Shown: positions 18,933 to 28,640, counted from the stretch's first letter. The stretch is 64,000 bases of DNA from Kluyvera genomosp. 1 (GCF_001266615.1 NZ_LGHZ01000001.1:1-64000), one strand, 5' to 3'. Notes: a model not told the origin generated them from the letters alone. Made by a program: numbers and translations.

Positions 18933-20030
18933 ATGTCGCAAGAAAAACTGTTTACCCCACTGAAAGTGGGTGCGGTTACCGCCCCGAACCGCGTGTTTAT
19001 GGCCCCGCTGACGCGTCTGCGTAGCATCGTCCCGGGTGATATTCCAACCCCACTGATGGCCGAATACTATCGCCAGCGTGCCAGCTCCGGTCTCATTATC
19101 TCCGAAGCCACTCAGGTTTCCGCTCAGGCAAAAGGCTATCAGGGTGCCCCTGGTCTACATAGCCCGGAACAAATCGCCGCATGGCAGAAAATTACTGCTG
19201 GCGTACACGCTGAAAATGGCCGTATCGCCGTACAGCTGTGGCATACCGGCCGTATCTCCCATAACTCACTGCAGCCAAACGGTGAGGCGCCGGTCGCGCC
19301 ATCCGCGCTGAGCGCAAATACCCGCACCTCACTGCGCGATGAAAATGGCCACGCGATCCGCGTCGATACCTCTATGCCCCGCGCGCTGGAAACCAGCGAA
19401 ATTCCAGGCATCGTCAACGATTTCCGTCAGGCGATCGCCAATGCTCGCGAAGCCGGTTTTGATTTAGTCGAACTGCACTCCGCGCACGGCTACCTGCTGC
19501 ATCAGTTCCTGTCGCCTTCTTCTAACCATCGTACCGATCAGTACGGCGGCAGCGTCGAAAACCGCGCGCGCCTGGTGCTGGAAGTGGTTGATGCTGGGAT
19601 TAAAGAATGGGGTGCCGACCGTATTGGTATCCGCGTATCGCCAATTGGCAGCTTCCAGAATGTCGACAATGGCCCGAATGAAGAAGCCGATGCGCTGTAT
19701 TTAATTGAAGAGCTGGGCAAACGCGGTATTGCTTATCTGCACATGTCCGAGCCGGACTGGGCGGGTGGCGAACCGTACAGCGAAGCATTCCGTGAAAAAG
19801 TCCGCGCTCGTTTCCACGGTCCGATTATCGGTGCTGGCGCGTATACGCCGGAAAAAGCCGAAGACCTGATCGAAAAAGGGTTAATCGATGCCGTCGCCTT
19901 TGGCCGCGCCTACATCGCCAACCCGGATCTGGTTGCTCGCCTGCAACATAAATCCGAGCTGAACCCACAGCGCCCGGAAAGCTTCTACGGCGGCGATGCG
20001 GAAGGTTACACCGACTACCCTACGCTGTGA
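18933..20030 (+). CDS. nemA: N-ethylmaleimide reductase, Old Yellow Enzyme family
   Basis: NemA is an FMN-dependent NADPH ene-reductase that detoxifies N-ethylmaleimide, quinones, nitrate esters and other electrophiles. The 365-residue barrel has the OYE active-site region [18 protein letters not shown] with the [10 protein letters not shown] signature. Its N-terminus is [23 protein letters not shown]. It lies 56 bases after nemR and is followed by gloA. A stem-loop at 20041-20064 without a T tract separates nemA and gloA and probably does not stop transcription. Confidence 0.97.
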   Translation: MSQEKLFTPLKVGAVTAPNRVFMAPLTRLRSIVPGDIPTPLMAEYYRQRASSGLIISEATQVSAQAKGYQGAPGLHSPEQIAAWQKITAGVHAENGRIAVQLWHTGRISHNSLQPNGEAPVAPSALSANTRTSLRDENGHAIRVDTSMPRALETSEIPGIVNDFRQAIANAREAGFDLVELHSAHGYLLHQFLSPSSNHRTDQYGGSVENRARLVLEVVDAGIKEWGADRIGIRVSPIGSFQNVDNGPNEEADALYLIEELGKRGIAYLHMSEPDWAGGEPYSEAFREKVRARFHGPIIGAGAYTPEKAEDLIEKGLIDAVAFGRAYIANPDLVARLQHKSELNPQRPESFYGGDAEGYTDYPTL

Positions 20031-20101
20031 TCCTGCATTGATAGCGGCGGCTATCCGCCGCTATACTAGGACATTATTCATAAGTTAGGACGAGGGATAT
20101 C

Positions 20102-20509
20102 ATGCGTTTACTGCATACCATGCTGCGCGTCGGCGACCTGCAACGCTCCATCGAGTTTTACACCAACGTGCTGGGCATGAAGTTGCTGCGTACCAGCGAA
20201 AACACCGAATACAAATACTCTCTGGCTTTCGTCGGTTATGGCGAAGAGAGTGACGAAGCGGTTATTGAGCTGACCTACAACTGGGGCGTGGACAAATACG
20301 ACCTCGGCACAGCCTATGGCCATATCGCCCTGAGCGTAGACAACGCCGCTGAAGCTTGTGAGCGTATCCGCAACAACGGTGGTAACGTCACTCGTGAAGC
20401 CGGCCCGGTCAAAGGCGGTACCACGGTTATCGCTTTCGTCGAAGATCCAGACGGTTACAAAATCGAACTGATCGAAGAGAAAGATGCAGGCAAAGGCCTC
20501 GGCAACTAA
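20102..20509 (+). CDS. gloA: Glyoxalase I (lactoylglutathione lyase)
   Basis: GloA isomerises the methylglyoxal-glutathione hemithioacetal to S-lactoylglutathione. The 135-residue protein has the four Ni2+ ligands at the E. coli positions: His5 (MRLLHTM), Glu56 (IELTYNW), His74 (YGHIAL) and Glu122 (YKIELIE). It is the third gene of the nemRA-gloA operon, so electrophile sensing by NemR also raises methylglyoxal detoxification. A terminator follows. Confidence 0.98.
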   Translation: MRLLHTMLRVGDLQRSIEFYTNVLGMKLLRTSENTEYKYSLAFVGYGEESDEAVIELTYNWGVDKYDLGTAYGHIALSVDNAAEACERIRNNGGNVTREAGPVKGGTTVIAFVEDPDGYKIELIEEKDAGKGLGN

Positions 20510-20516
20510 CTCTCCC

Positions 20517-20545
20517 ACGGGCGCCATCTGGTGCCCGTTTTTATT
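20517..20545 (+). terminator. Rho-independent terminator of gloA
   Basis: The stem ACGGGC-G-CC / GG-T-GCCCGT with an ATCT loop is followed by TTTTATTT, a few bases after the gloA stop. Confidence 0.85.
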
Positions 20546-20614
20546 TCCCACGTTTCCCAGCCGCGGCAAAATTTGCCATAATGCGCGCTACTTTTTCTAA
20601 GTTAAGAGATTCAG

Positions 20615-21259
20615 ATGTCCGACAATGCACAGCTTAATGGTCTATGTGACCGTTTTCGTGGGTTCTATCCCGTGGTTATTGATGTTGAAACCGCTGGATT
20701 CAATGCCAAAACGGATGCTCTGCTCGAAATAGCAGCAATCACGTTGAAAATGGATGAGCAAGGCTGGTTGATGCCGGACACGACGTTACATTTCCACGTA
20801 GAGCCGTTTGAAGGTGCTAACCTGGAGCCAGAAGCGCTGGCCTTTAACGGTATTGACCCGAATAACCCATTACGCGGAGCGGTCAGCGAATACGACGCAC
20901 TGCACGCGATTTTCAAAATGGTACGCAAGGGTATTAAAGACAGCGACTGCAACCGCGCCATTATGGTGGCCCACAACGCGACGTTCGATCATAGCTTCAT
21001 GATGGCCGCCGCCGAGCGTGCATCGCTTAAACGCAACCCATTCCACCCGTTCGTCACCTTCGATACTGCCGCGCTGAGCGGTCTGGCATTAGGGCAAACC
21101 GTGCTGTCAAAAGCCTGTGCTGCTGCCGGGATGGACTTTGATGGTGCCCAAGCGCACTCGGCGCTATACGATACCGAGCAGACGGCGATTCTGTTTTGCG
21201 AGATAGTCAACCGCTGGAAACGACTGGGCGGCTGGCCGTTACCTGTCGCCGCAGAATAG
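20615..21259 (+). CDS. rnt: Ribonuclease T
   Basis: RNase T is a DEDDh 3'-5' exonuclease that trims tRNA CCA ends, 5S and 23S rRNA, and DNA ends. The 214-residue protein has Exo[10 protein letters not shown] (Asp23, Glu25), Exo[11 protein letters not shown], and ExoIII with His and Asp in [12 protein letters not shown]. In E. coli lhr follows and is co-transcribed with rnt; here a terminator follows directly, and grxD is next. Confidence 0.97.
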   Translation: MSDNAQLNGLCDRFRGFYPVVIDVETAGFNAKTDALLEIAAITLKMDEQGWLMPDTTLHFHVEPFEGANLEPEALAFNGIDPNNPLRGAVSEYDALHAIFKMVRKGIKDSDCNRAIMVAHNATFDHSFMMAAAERASLKRNPFHPFVTFDTAALSGLALGQTVLSKACAAAGMDFDGAQAHSALYDTEQTAILFCEIVNRWKRLGGWPLPVAAE

Positions 21260-21269
21260 ACGACATAAA

Positions 21270-21296
21270 AAAAGCGACCCCAGGGTCGCTTTTTTG
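21270..21296. terminator. Terminator between rnt and grxD
   Basis: AAGCGACC and GGTCGCTT form the stem around a CCAG loop, flanked by A7 on the left and T6 on the right. It can work in both directions for the convergent genes rnt and grxD. Confidence 0.9.
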
Positions 21297-21351
21297 TTTC
21301 AGCATAACTGCATAGCACTCCCGACATCGAGACGCGACGCCGGGACAGATA

Positions 21352-21699
21352 TTATTCTGCTTTAGGCTCTTCGGTGTTGTACTTCGCCGCAGTCTCTTTG
21401 ATCAGAGGCTGCAGTTCACCGCGCTGGTACATCTCAATGATGATGTCACAGCCACCAACCAGCTCACCATCGACCCACAGCTGCGGGAAGGTTGGCCAGT
21501 TCGCATATTTTGGCAGTTCGGCACGGATATCCGGATTCTGCAGGATGTCGACATAAGCGAAGCGCTCGCCGCAGGCAGACAATGCCTGAACCGCCTGAGC
21601 GGAAAAACCGCAGCTTGGCAGCTTCGGGGAGCCTTTCATGTACAGCAGGATTGGGTTCTCAGCGATCTGGCGCTGAATTTTTTCAATGGTCTCGCTCAT
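21352..21699 (-). CDS. grxD: Monothiol glutaredoxin GrxD (Grx4)
   Basis: GrxD is a monothiol glutaredoxin that binds and transfers [2Fe-2S] clusters, often with BolA. The 115-residue protein has the CGFS active site in KLPSCGFSAQAVQALSACG and the glutathione-binding TFPQLWVDGELVGGCD segment. Length equals that of E. coli. It is transcribed alone, convergent with rnt. Confidence 0.97.
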   Translation of the reverse strand: MSETIEKIQRQIAENPILLYMKGSPKLPSCGFSAQAVQALSACGERFAYVDILQNPDIRAELPKYANWPTFPQLWVDGELVGGCDIIIEMYQRGELQPLIKETAAKYNTEEPKAE

Positions 21700-21929
21700 T
21701 ATCTTGCTTCCTCAAACTTCTTTTTACGACAGTAGTCTGACATTGTAGCGTTTCAGACCCTGAACAGAAAATAACATTTTGTTCACGCTTTACTATTTTA
21801 TCGTCTGACGCGTTAAGTTGCCTTATAAATATGACTTTATCGGCAGCTCGATGAAAAACTTGCTCATTTTTTAACAGAAGATGTATCAATTGATGTTTTT
21901 TTTTGCAGTTGCTAACGAAACAACGTTTT

Positions 21930-21969
21930 ATCCATAAAAACACTATTAACATTTCGTGTTTTTATGGAT
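21930..21969. repeat. 14-bp perfect inverted repeat in the grxD-mepH intergenic region
   Basis: ATCCATAAAAACAC (21930-21943) is the exact reverse complement of GTGTTTTTATGGAT (21956-21969), with a 12-base spacer. It lies 70 bases upstream of the mepH start. It could be an operator or a transcript hairpin. The rest of the 340-base intergenic stretch is AT-rich promoter-like DNA with no other gene that I can see. Confidence 0.75.
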
Positions 21970-22039
21970 TAGAATCGTTGGGTTTTGTAAATCATACCCA
22001 GGCAAGGATGTTTAGCCTGCATACTCAGAGGGTTGTTCA

Positions 22040-22867
22040 GTGGCGCAGATAAAAAAATGGTCGTTCACGCTCTGTGCATTGCTGTTTACATCGTTATCGT
22101 TCACGCCGTTGGCGCATGCAACAGGGCATGCCAAGACACCGACGGCGCAGAAGTCGCTTCCTGTAAAAGGCAGTGAACGGAAGAAAAAAAATACGGACAG
22201 TAAATCTAACGCGAAGAAAAAAACTACCGCTGTCGTCTCCAAAAAGAAACCAACACCCGCAGCAGCTAAGAAAACAGCGACTGCCAGCCGTAAAGCCTCC
22301 CCCACTCGTACCGCCAAAGTCAGTAAAAAAGGCAGTGCGTTAAAAACCGCCAATATCGTCACTACCTGCAAACCGGCACGCAAGGGCCATAAAAAGTCCT
22401 GTACCACCAGCAAGGTAGACAATCAGCCAACCACCATTGCTCAGGCGCATAAAGCACGTGTTCAGACCGCGCAGAAGACAGCCATGAATAAGCTGATGGG
22501 CCAGCTTGGCAAACCTTACCGCTGGGGCGGTAATTCCCCACGCACCGGCTTCGATTGTAGCGGTCTGGTTTATTACGCCTATAAAGATTTGGTAAATATT
22601 CGCATTCCACGTACTGCCAACGAAATGTATCACCTGCGCGACGCCCGTCCGGTTGATCGTGGTGAACTCGAAAGTGGCGATCTGGTCTTCTTCCGCACCC
22701 GCGGTCGCGGTACCGCCGATCACGTTGGCGTGTATGTGGGCAACGGTAAGTTCATTCAGTCCCCGCGCACCGGTCGTGACATTCAAATCACCTCGCTCAG
22801 CGAAGATTACTGGGTACGCCATTACGTTGGTGCTCGCCGCGTCGTAACCCCTAAGACCATTCGTTAA
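22040..22867 (+). CDS. mepH: MepH, murein DD-endopeptidase (NlpC/P60)
   Basis: MepH cleaves D-Ala-mDAP crosslinks to open the peptidoglycan mesh during growth. The 275-residue protein has an N-terminal signal sequence and a Lys/Thr/Ala-rich linker (about 30-125). The C-terminal NlpC/P60 domain has catalytic Cys in GFDCSGLVYYAY and His in DHVGVYVGNG. The start is a GTG with AGAGGG (22027-22032) upstream, as in the E. coli gene. A strong terminator follows. Confidence 0.95.
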   Translation: MAQIKKWSFTLCALLFTSLSFTPLAHATGHAKTPTAQKSLPVKGSERKKKNTDSKSNAKKKTTAVVSKKKPTPAAAKKTATASRKASPTRTAKVSKKGSALKTANIVTTCKPARKGHKKSCTTSKVDNQPTTIAQAHKARVQTAQKTAMNKLMGQLGKPYRWGGNSPRTGFDCSGLVYYAYKDLVNIRIPRTANEMYHLRDARPVDRGELESGDLVFFRTRGRGTADHVGVYVGNGKFIQSPRTGRDIQITSLSEDYWVRHYVGARRVVTPKTIR

Positions 22868-22870
22868 ACA

Positions 22871-22909
22871 CTTACCCCGTTTGTTAATAAACGGGGTAAG
22901 CTTATCTTT
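22871..22909 (+). terminator. Rho-independent terminator of mepH
   Basis: A perfect 12-bp stem CTTACCCCGTTT / AAACGGGGTAAG with a 6-base loop is followed by CTTATCTTTT. Confidence 0.85.
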
Positions 22910-22925
22910 TATCTCACCTTTTAAT

Positions 22926-22953
22926 TTGCTACTCTATCCACACTCAATACAAG
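22926..22953 (+). promoter_or_regulatory. Probable sodB promoter
   Basis: TTGCTA and TACAAG are separated by 16 bases, placing transcription start near 22960 and giving a short leader. The arrangement resembles the E. coli sodB promoter. Confidence 0.55.
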
Positions 22954-22980
22954 GTTATTGGGTGTGCAAACTATAATAAG

Positions 22981-22996
22981 GAGAGTAGCAATGTCG
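22981..22996 (+). promoter_or_regulatory. sodB ribosome-binding region and RyhB target site
   Basis: The initiation region reads GGAGAGTAGCAATGTC. The AGCAATGTC part (22987-22995) is complementary to the GACAUUGCU core of the small RNA RyhB, which blocks sodB translation in E. coli during iron starvation. The site is sequence-conserved here; the ryhB gene itself is not in the window. Confidence 0.6.
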
Positions 22997-23572
22997 TTCG
23001 AATTACCTGCATTACCGTATGCCAAAGACGCTCTGGTTCCACATATTTCCGTGGAAACCCTGGAGTACCATTATGGTAAACACCACCAGACTTACGTCAC
23101 CAACCTGAATAACCTGGTTAAAGGCACCGCGTTTGAAGGTAAAACGCTGGAAGAGATCGTGCGCACTTCTGAAGGCGGCGTGTTCAATAACGCGGCGCAG
23201 GTCTGGAACCACACCTTCTACTGGAACTGCCTGGCCCCTAACGCTGGCGGCGAACCGACTGGCGCAGTGGCTGAAGCCATCAATAAAGCTTTCGGTAGCT
23301 TCGCGGAGTTCAAAGCTCAGTTTACCGACGCTGCAGTGAAGAACTTCGGCGCCGGCTGGACCTGGCTTGTGAAAAAAGCTGACGGCTCTCTGGCTATCGT
23401 GTCGACCTCTAACGCGGGCACTCCGCTGACGACCGACGCTAAGCCTCTGCTGACCGTTGATGTGTGGGAACACGCTTACTACATCGACTACCGCAATGCG
23501 CGTCCAAACTATCTGGAGCACTTCTGGGCTCTGGTGAACTGGAAATTTGTTGCTGACAATCTGGCGGCATAA
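22991..23572 (+). CDS. sodB: Iron superoxide dismutase
   Basis: SodB dismutates cytoplasmic superoxide. The 193-residue protein has the four metal ligands: His in [10 protein letters not shown], His in VWNHTFYWN, and Asp and His in [12 protein letters not shown]. Gln in [11 protein letters not shown] marks the Fe type rather than the Mn type. The ATG at 22991 is chosen because GGAG lies just upstream and the length equals E. coli SodB. Confidence 0.98.
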   Translation: MSFELPALPYAKDALVPHISVETLEYHYGKHHQTYVTNLNNLVKGTAFEGKTLEEIVRTSEGGVFNNAAQVWNHTFYWNCLAPNAGGEPTGAVAEAINKAFGSFAEFKAQFTDAAVKNFGAGWTWLVKKADGSLAIVSTSNAGTPLTTDAKPLLTVDVWEHAYYIDYRNARPNYLEHFWALVNWKFVADNLAA

Positions 23573-23602
23573 GCCACGATCATCTAAGTCTTACGGTGAT
23601 AA

Positions 23603-23632
23603 AAAAGCAGAAGGTTATCCTTCTGCTTTTTC
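23603..23632. terminator. Bidirectional terminator between sodB and ydhP
   Basis: AAAAGCAGAAGG and CCTTCTGCTTTT form a 12-bp perfect stem around TTAT, with T-rich flanks on both strands. It serves the convergent genes sodB and ydhP. Confidence 0.93.
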
Positions 23633-23636
23633 TTTT

Positions 23637-24803
23637 TTACTGGCTAACGACCGCCTCTTCGCCACGGCTACGGCTGCTGAAGAACACCACCAGCAACGCC
23701 AGACCGGCGACAATCGCCCCCATCACCGGCACAAAGCTGTAACCTAATCCACCGGAAATCACCGCACCGCCGGCTACCGCCCCCAGTGCGTTGCCGAGGT
23801 TAAAGGCGCCAATGTTAACCGAGGATGACAGCCCAGGAGCCTCATGCGCAACGCGCATCACCCGCATCTGCAACGGTGGAACGACCGCGAAGGTTGCCGC
23901 GCCCCAAACGACCATGCTGATGGCGGCCCCTATCTGCGTTTGCGCAAGAAACGGGATCGCCAGCATAATCGCCATCAATAGCAGCAGAAAGCCTTTCAGC
24001 GTACCGCTAACCGAGCGGTCAGCAAACTTACCGCCTAAATAGTTACCGATTGAGAAGCCAACACCAATTAACACCAGCATCAGCGTGATAAAGCCTGAAG
24101 TCGCATGCGTAATGCTATGCAGAACCGGCGAGATGTAGGTGTAAAGAGTAAACATCGCCCCTGCCCCGAGCACGGTGGTCAACAGCGCGGCCAGCACCTG
24201 CGGACGCACCAGAACCGACAGTTCGCGTTTGACATCCGGCTTCTCCCCACTTCCCCCCTGCGGCAGAGACAACCACAGGCTCACAATAGCAATCACGCCA
24301 AGCCCGGCGGTCGCAAGGAAGGACATCCGCCAACCGATGGTTTCGCCAAGCCAGGTTGCTGCGGGCACGCCACCAATATTGGCAATCGTTAACCCCATAA
24401 ACATGGTGGCAACGGCGCTGGCCTGCTTGTGCTTTGGCACCACGCTTGCCGCAACGACGGAACCAAGACCGAAAAATGCGCCGTGATTAAGGCTGGTGAT
24501 GATGCGTGACAACATCAGCGTGGTGTAATCGGGTGCTATCGCCGACAGCACGTTGCCCAACGTAAAAATGGCCATCAGGAAGATCAGTGCATTGCGACGC
24601 CCGCGATGGGATAACAGCAGCGTCATGAGTGGAGCACCAACCATCACCCCTACCGCATAGGCGCTGATCAGCATTCCTGCGGCTGGAATAGAGACGTCGA
24701 CGCCTTTGGCAATCACAGGGAGGAGACCCATCGGCGAGAATTCGGTAGTACCAATACCAAATGCCCCGATAGCTAATGCCAGTAAGGGGAAGTTAATTTT
24801 CAT
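23637..24803 (-). CDS. ydhP: YdhP, MFS transporter of the AraJ/drug-efflux type
   Basis: The 388-residue protein has twelve hydrophobic segments and typical DHA1 features, including the N-terminal IGTTEFSPMGLLPVIA segment and a TM2-3 loop motif LSHRGRRNALI. The substrate is unknown. I use the ATG at 24803 (MKINFPLLAL), since the upstream in-frame ATG at 24869 would add a non-homologous extension. It is convergent with sodB and lies downstream of ynhF. Confidence 0.92.
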   Translation of the reverse strand: MKINFPLLALAIGAFGIGTTEFSPMGLLPVIAKGVDVSIPAAGMLISAYAVGVMVGAPLMTLLLSHRGRRNALIFLMAIFTLGNVLSAIAPDYTTLMLSRIITSLNHGAFFGLGSVVAASVVPKHKQASAVATMFMGLTIANIGGVPAATWLGETIGWRMSFLATAGLGVIAIVSLWLSLPQGGSGEKPDVKRELSVLVRPQVLAALLTTVLGAGAMFTLYTYISPVLHSITHATSGFITLMLVLIGVGFSIGNYLGGKFADRSVSGTLKGFLLLLMAIMLAIPFLAQTQIGAAISMVVWGAATFAVVPPLQMRVMRVAHEAPGLSSSVNIGAFNLGNALGAVAGGAVISGGLGYSFVPVMGAIVAGLALLVVFFSSRSRGEEAVVSQ

Positions 24804-24963
24804 GCAATGACTCCGTTTAGCCGCGCGTAGGACGAGGCCTGACAACATAGTGCAAAAGCATGACATCAATCACAGAAAAACAGAAGTGTACAAAACTGCA
24901 AAAGATTATTGCTAAATGGGTAACAATCAGACAGGAGGGAGCGGACGCTCCCTCACAGAGGAA

Positions 24964-25053
24964 TTAATGCAAAACAGCGGTAAAGCCTGCGGCGACGATC
25001 AGGGCCAGCGCAATAACAGTCGTGAAGAGAGACAGTTTAAGATCGGTGCTCAT
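24964..25053 (-). CDS. ynhF: YnhF, 29-residue single-span membrane protein
   Basis: A 29-codon frame reads MSTDLKLSLFTTVIALALIV followed by nine residues ending VLH. It is nearly the same as E. coli YnhF, a stress-responsive small inner-membrane protein. It has one transmembrane helix (about residues 7-27). AAGGAGA (25068-25062) sits at good spacing before the ATG. It lies between ydhP and purR as in K-12. Its function is unknown. Confidence 0.92.
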   Translation of the reverse strand: MSTDLKLSLFTTVIALALIVAAGFTAVLH

Positions 25054-25288
25054 CAATTTTTCTCCTTTTGATTTCCACAGTAAAACTGCGTTTAATCATT
25101 TTTGCACAGTTAATCATAAAAATCTTCACAGATTTAGCAGGATGTTGTTTTTTGCTCTTCCACTTTGCGCCAGGATAAGTCAAAATTCGACGCTTATTTA
25201 TAAGCGTACCGGCCATTGACCCCCTCCTGTCGTCCTGTATCGTTTTCCCGGCGAATCACAATCACTACGATTGTGTCAGGGTGTGTGA

Positions 25289-25304
25289 AGGCAAACGTTT
25301 TCCT
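25289..25304 (+). promoter_or_regulatory. PurR operator O1 upstream of purR
   Basis: AGGCAAACGTTTTCCT matches the PurR consensus ACGCAAACGTTTGCGT around the central CAAACGTTT. It lies about 45 bases before the purR start and supports autorepression, as known for E. coli purR. Confidence 0.85.
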
Positions 25305-25347
25305 TTCGATTTTGTCAGGGGCAGGCTAGGGTCTGGAGTGAGATGGA

Positions 25348-26373
25348 ATGGCAACAATTAAAGATGTAGCGAAGCGCGCAAACGTTTCCACTACAACCGT
25401 ATCACATGTAATTAACAAAACGCGTTTTGTCGCCGAAGATACGCGCGAAGCGGTGTGGGCGGCTATTAAAGAGCTGCATTACTCACCAAGCGCCGTTGCC
25501 CGTAGCCTGAAGGTCAATCACACCAAATCGATTGGTTTGTTGGCCACCAGCAGCGAAGCCGCCTACTTTGCGGAAATTATCGAAGCCGTTGAGAAAAACT
25601 GCTTTGAGAAAGGTTATACCCTGATTCTCGGCAACGCGTGGAACAACCTGGAAAAACAGCGCGCTTATCTGTCGATGATGGCGCAAAAGCGCGTCGATGG
25701 CCTGCTGGTGATGTGTTCCGAGTATCCGGAATCTCTGTTGACCATGCTGGAAGAGTATCGTCACATCCCGATGGTGGTGATGGACTGGGGTGAAGCCAAA
25801 GCCGACTTTACCGACTCGGTCATCGATAACGCCTTCGAAGGCGGCTACATGGCTGGGCGCTACCTTATTGAGCGCGGCCATCGTGACATCGGTGTTATTC
25901 CAGGCCCGCTGGAGCGCAACACCGGGGCCGGTCGTTTGGCCGGCTTTATGAAGGCGATGGAAGAAGCGTTAATTAACGTCCCGGCAAGCTGGATTGTGCA
26001 GGGTGACTTTGAGCCGGAGTCCGGCTATCGCGCGATGCAGCAGATTTTATCTCAGCATCCACGCCCTACCGCTATCTTCTGCGGCGGTGACGTGATGGCG
26101 ATGGGCGCACTTTGCGCCGCGGATGAAATGGGTCTGCGCGTGCCGCAGGATATTTCTCTTATTGGTTACGATAACGTGCGCAACTCCCGCTTCTTTACAC
26201 CAGCGTTGACGACGATTCATCAGCCAAAGGATTCACTCGGTGAAACGGCCTTTAGCATGTTGATGGATCGTATCGTCAGCAAGCGCGAAGAATCGCAGTC
26301 GATTGAGGTGCATCCGCGCCTAATCGAACGTCGTTCCGTGGCCGATGGTCCGTACCGCGACTACCGCCGTTAA
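25348..26373 (+). CDS. purR: PurR, purine repressor (LacI family)
   Basis: PurR represses purine biosynthesis genes with hypoxanthine or guanine as corepressor. The 341-residue protein has the LacI-type DNA-binding domain (residues 1-56, [20 protein letters not shown]) with hinge helix [11 protein letters not shown] periplasmic-binding-protein-like effector domain follows. Length and sequence match E. coli PurR. A second operator lies inside its own codons 10-15. Confidence 0.98.
   Translation: MATIKDVAKRANVSTTTVSHVINKTRFVAEDTREAVWAAIKELHYSPSAVARSLKVNHTKSIGLLATSSEAAYFAEIIEAVEKNCFEKGYTLILGNAWNNLEKQRAYLSMMAQKRVDGLLVMCSEYPESLLTMLEEYRHIPMVVMDWGEAKADFTDSVIDNAFEGGYMAGRYLIERGHRDIGVIPGPLERNTGAGRLAGFMKAMEEALINVPASWIVQGDFEPESGYRAMQQILSQHPRPTAIFCGGDVMAMGALCAADEMGLRVPQDISLIGYDNVRNSRFFTPALTTIHQPKDSLGETAFSMLMDRIVSKREESQSIEVHPRLIERRSVADGPYRDYRR
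25376..25391 (+). promoter_or_regulatory. PurR operator O2 inside the purR coding region
   Basis: GCGCAAACGTTTCCAC spans codons 10-15 and keeps the central CAAACGTTT of the PurR box. E. coli purR has the same intragenic second operator. Confidence 0.8.
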
Positions 26374-26390
26374 TGCTCGCAGTGGACGCC

Positions 26391-27302
26391 TTACTCAGGC
26401 GTCCGCAACCACTCCTCATTTAACGTTTCACTGTCGCCCAAATACTCCAAAAGCCAGTTTAATGCGGGTGAAACTTCACTTTGTTGCCAGGTCAAACAGC
26501 AGGCTGCATCCGGGAACGGATTTTCCAACGTTAACGCGACCCACTCACCGCTATCCAACCACGGTTGCGCCCGATGCCCAGGCACCATAGCCGCACATAG
26601 CCCCGCTGAAATACAGGTTTCCGAAGACTCCCAGTCCGGAACCACCACCCTTTTTTGATTATCCAACAGCCAGGTTGTGCGCTTAGGCAGTGAACGCGAG
26701 GTGTCTTCGCGCACCAAAGACGGCCAGTTGCGCAACACGTCATCGCTAAGCGGCCCGTCCATCTTTGCCAGAGGATGAGAGCTTGCGACCACGCAGTGCC
26801 AGTTCAGCATCCCCATATCACGGAAAGCAAAACGCTCCCCTACCGGTATCGCCTGAGTTGCGCCGATGGCCAGTTCCACCCGGCCATCCGCCAGCGCGTC
26901 CCACACGCCGTTGAAGACTTCCTGGAAAACGATAAGCTCAACATCATTGAAGTGACGATAAAAATCGACAATCAGCTGACGAGTACGTTCCGGCTTAACA
27001 ATGTTATCCACGGCAATGGCTAGCTGCCCGCGCCAACCGTTGGCTATTTGCTGGCACTGCTGGCGGGTGATCTGCATTTTTTTGATGACAGAGCGCCCCT
27101 CTTTCAAAAACCAGGCCCCGGCAGGTGTTAATTCAACGTCCCGATGCCGCCGCTCAAACAGCGGAACCGCCAGCCATTCCTCCAGTTGACGGACCGTATA
27201 GCTGACAGCCGACGGCACGCGGTGCAGTTCCTGCGCCGCGGCGCTAAAGCTACCGTTACGCGCCACCGCATCAACCACTTCCAGTGAATATTCAGACCAC
27301 AT
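26391..27302 (-). CDS. punR: PunR, LysR-type regulator of the purine nucleoside transporter
   Basis: PunR (YdhB) activates the divergent punC in E. coli in response to adenosine. The 303-residue protein has a LysR winged helix (about 1-60, with SFSAAAQELHRVPSAVSYTVR) and an effector-binding domain. It is about 7 residues shorter at the C-terminus than the E. coli protein (310). Its 3' end overlaps a hairpin GGACGCC / GGCGTCC (26384-26404) that separates it from convergent purR. Confidence 0.94.
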   Translation of the reverse strand: MWSEYSLEVVDAVARNGSFSAAAQELHRVPSAVSYTVRQLEEWLAVPLFERRHRDVELTPAGAWFLKEGRSVIKKMQITRQQCQQIANGWRGQLAIAVDNIVKPERTRQLIVDFYRHFNDVELIVFQEVFNGVWDALADGRVELAIGATQAIPVGERFAFRDMGMLNWHCVVASSHPLAKMDGPLSDDVLRNWPSLVREDTSRSLPKRTTWLLDNQKRVVVPDWESSETCISAGLCAAMVPGHRAQPWLDSGEWVALTLENPFPDAACCLTWQQSEVSPALNWLLEYLGDSETLNEEWLRTPE

Positions 27303-27413
27303 TTTCTGCCTGCAAAAATTTTGAACGCATGACTCAAATATTAGCGTTTCACAACCGCGATTGCACTCTCTACACTCTGCCGGACTGTTTACTCACGATA
27401 AAAAGGGCGATTT

Positions 27414-28607
27414 ATGCAACCTGGGAAAGGATTTTTAGTTTGGCTCGCGGGGCTTAGCGTGCTGGGCTTTCTGGCAACCGATATGTACCTGCCAGCCTTT
27501 GCAGCCATTCAGGAAGACCTGCAAACGCCGGCATCGGCCGTCAGCGCCAGCTTAAGTTTGTTCCTCGCAGGCTTTGCGGTAGCACAGCTGCTTTGGGGAC
27601 CGCTGTCCGACCGCTATGGACGTAAACCGATTCTGCTGACCGGCTTAACCATCTTCGCGATTGGCTGCCTTGGTATGCTGTGGGTACGCGACGGCACCAC
27701 CCTGTTGGTGCTGCGTTTTGTACAAGCCGTCGGCGTCTGTGCCGCTGCCGTCACCTGGCAGGCGATGGTGACCGACTATTATCCAGCGCATCGCACCAAC
27801 CGCATTTTTGCCACCATCATGCCGCTGGTCGGCCTGTCTCCTGCTCTGGCACCGCTGCTCGGTAGCTGGCTACTGGCTCACTTCGACTGGCAGGCCATTT
27901 TCGCAACCCTATTCATCATTACGCTGGTGTTAATGCTGCCCACACTGCGCCTAAAACCGGCGCATAAGAAAATCACCACCAGTGAAGAGAAACTGACGTT
28001 TATGCGTCTGCTGCGCAGTAAAGACTATCGTGGCAACGTGCTGATTTATGCCGCCTGCTCTGCCAGCTTCTTCGCCTGGCTAACCGGTTCGCCGTTTATC
28101 CTGCATGAAATGGGCTACAGCCCGACCGTGATTGGCTTGAGCTATGTTCCTCAGACCATTGCCTTCCTGATTGGTGGATATGGCTGTCGTGCAGCGCTGC
28201 AAAAATGGCAAGGTTCACAGCTTTTGCCATGGCTGTTGGTTATCTTCGGCGTTAGCGTTATTGCAACCTGGGCGGTGGGTCTGATGGAGAACGCATCACT
28301 CACTGCGCTGCTGATTCCTTTCTGTGTCATGGCTATCGCCAACGGTGCGATTTACCCTATCGTGGTCGCACAGGCGTTAAAACCGTTCCCACAGGCGACC
28401 GGCCGCGCCGCAGCATTACAAAATACACTGCAGCTGGGCCTGTGTTTCCTGGCAAGTCTTGCGGTATCAACGCTGATTGCCACTCCGCTGTTGACCACCA
28501 CCTGCGTAATGCTGGCCACCGTGCTGCTGGCAGCCATCGGTTACCTCATGCAGCGTTCAGCGCGCCGCGCAGAAAGTTTGGCTGAACACTCTACTTCCCA
28601 CGCGTAA
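27414..28607 (+). CDS. punC: PunC, purine nucleoside MFS transporter
   Basis: PunC (YdhC) takes up adenosine and other purine nucleosides in E. coli. The 397-residue protein is a 12-helix DHA1-type MFS protein with [10 protein letters not shown] in the first helix and the loop motif [14 protein letters not shown]. It is divergent from its regulator gene punR, with 111 bases between them. Neighbouring purR makes this a small purine-control cluster. Confidence 0.94.
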   Translation: MQPGKGFLVWLAGLSVLGFLATDMYLPAFAAIQEDLQTPASAVSASLSLFLAGFAVAQLLWGPLSDRYGRKPILLTGLTIFAIGCLGMLWVRDGTTLLVLRFVQAVGVCAAAVTWQAMVTDYYPAHRTNRIFATIMPLVGLSPALAPLLGSWLLAHFDWQAIFATLFIITLVLMLPTLRLKPAHKKITTSEEKLTFMRLLRSKDYRGNVLIYAACSASFFAWLTGSPFILHEMGYSPTVIGLSYVPQTIAFLIGGYGCRAALQKWQGSQLLPWLLVIFGVSVIATWAVGLMENASLTALLIPFCVMAIANGAIYPIVVAQALKPFPQATGRAAALQNTLQLGLCFLASLAVSTLIATPLLTTTCVMLATVLLAAIGYLMQRSARRAESLAEHSTSHA

Positions 28608-28640
28608 TCATCACGCATATCAATGCCATAGCACATCGTT

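Noticed and set aside
20041..20064. Strong hairpin between nemA and gloA considered as a terminator
   Set aside because: No T tract follows it, and nemRA-gloA is known as a single operon. It may be a processing hairpin.
21683..21952. 89-codon minus-strand frame upstream of grxD
   Set aside because: It overlaps the grxD leader and the inverted repeat, has Lys/Asn-rich AT-driven composition, and no ribosome-binding site or homology.
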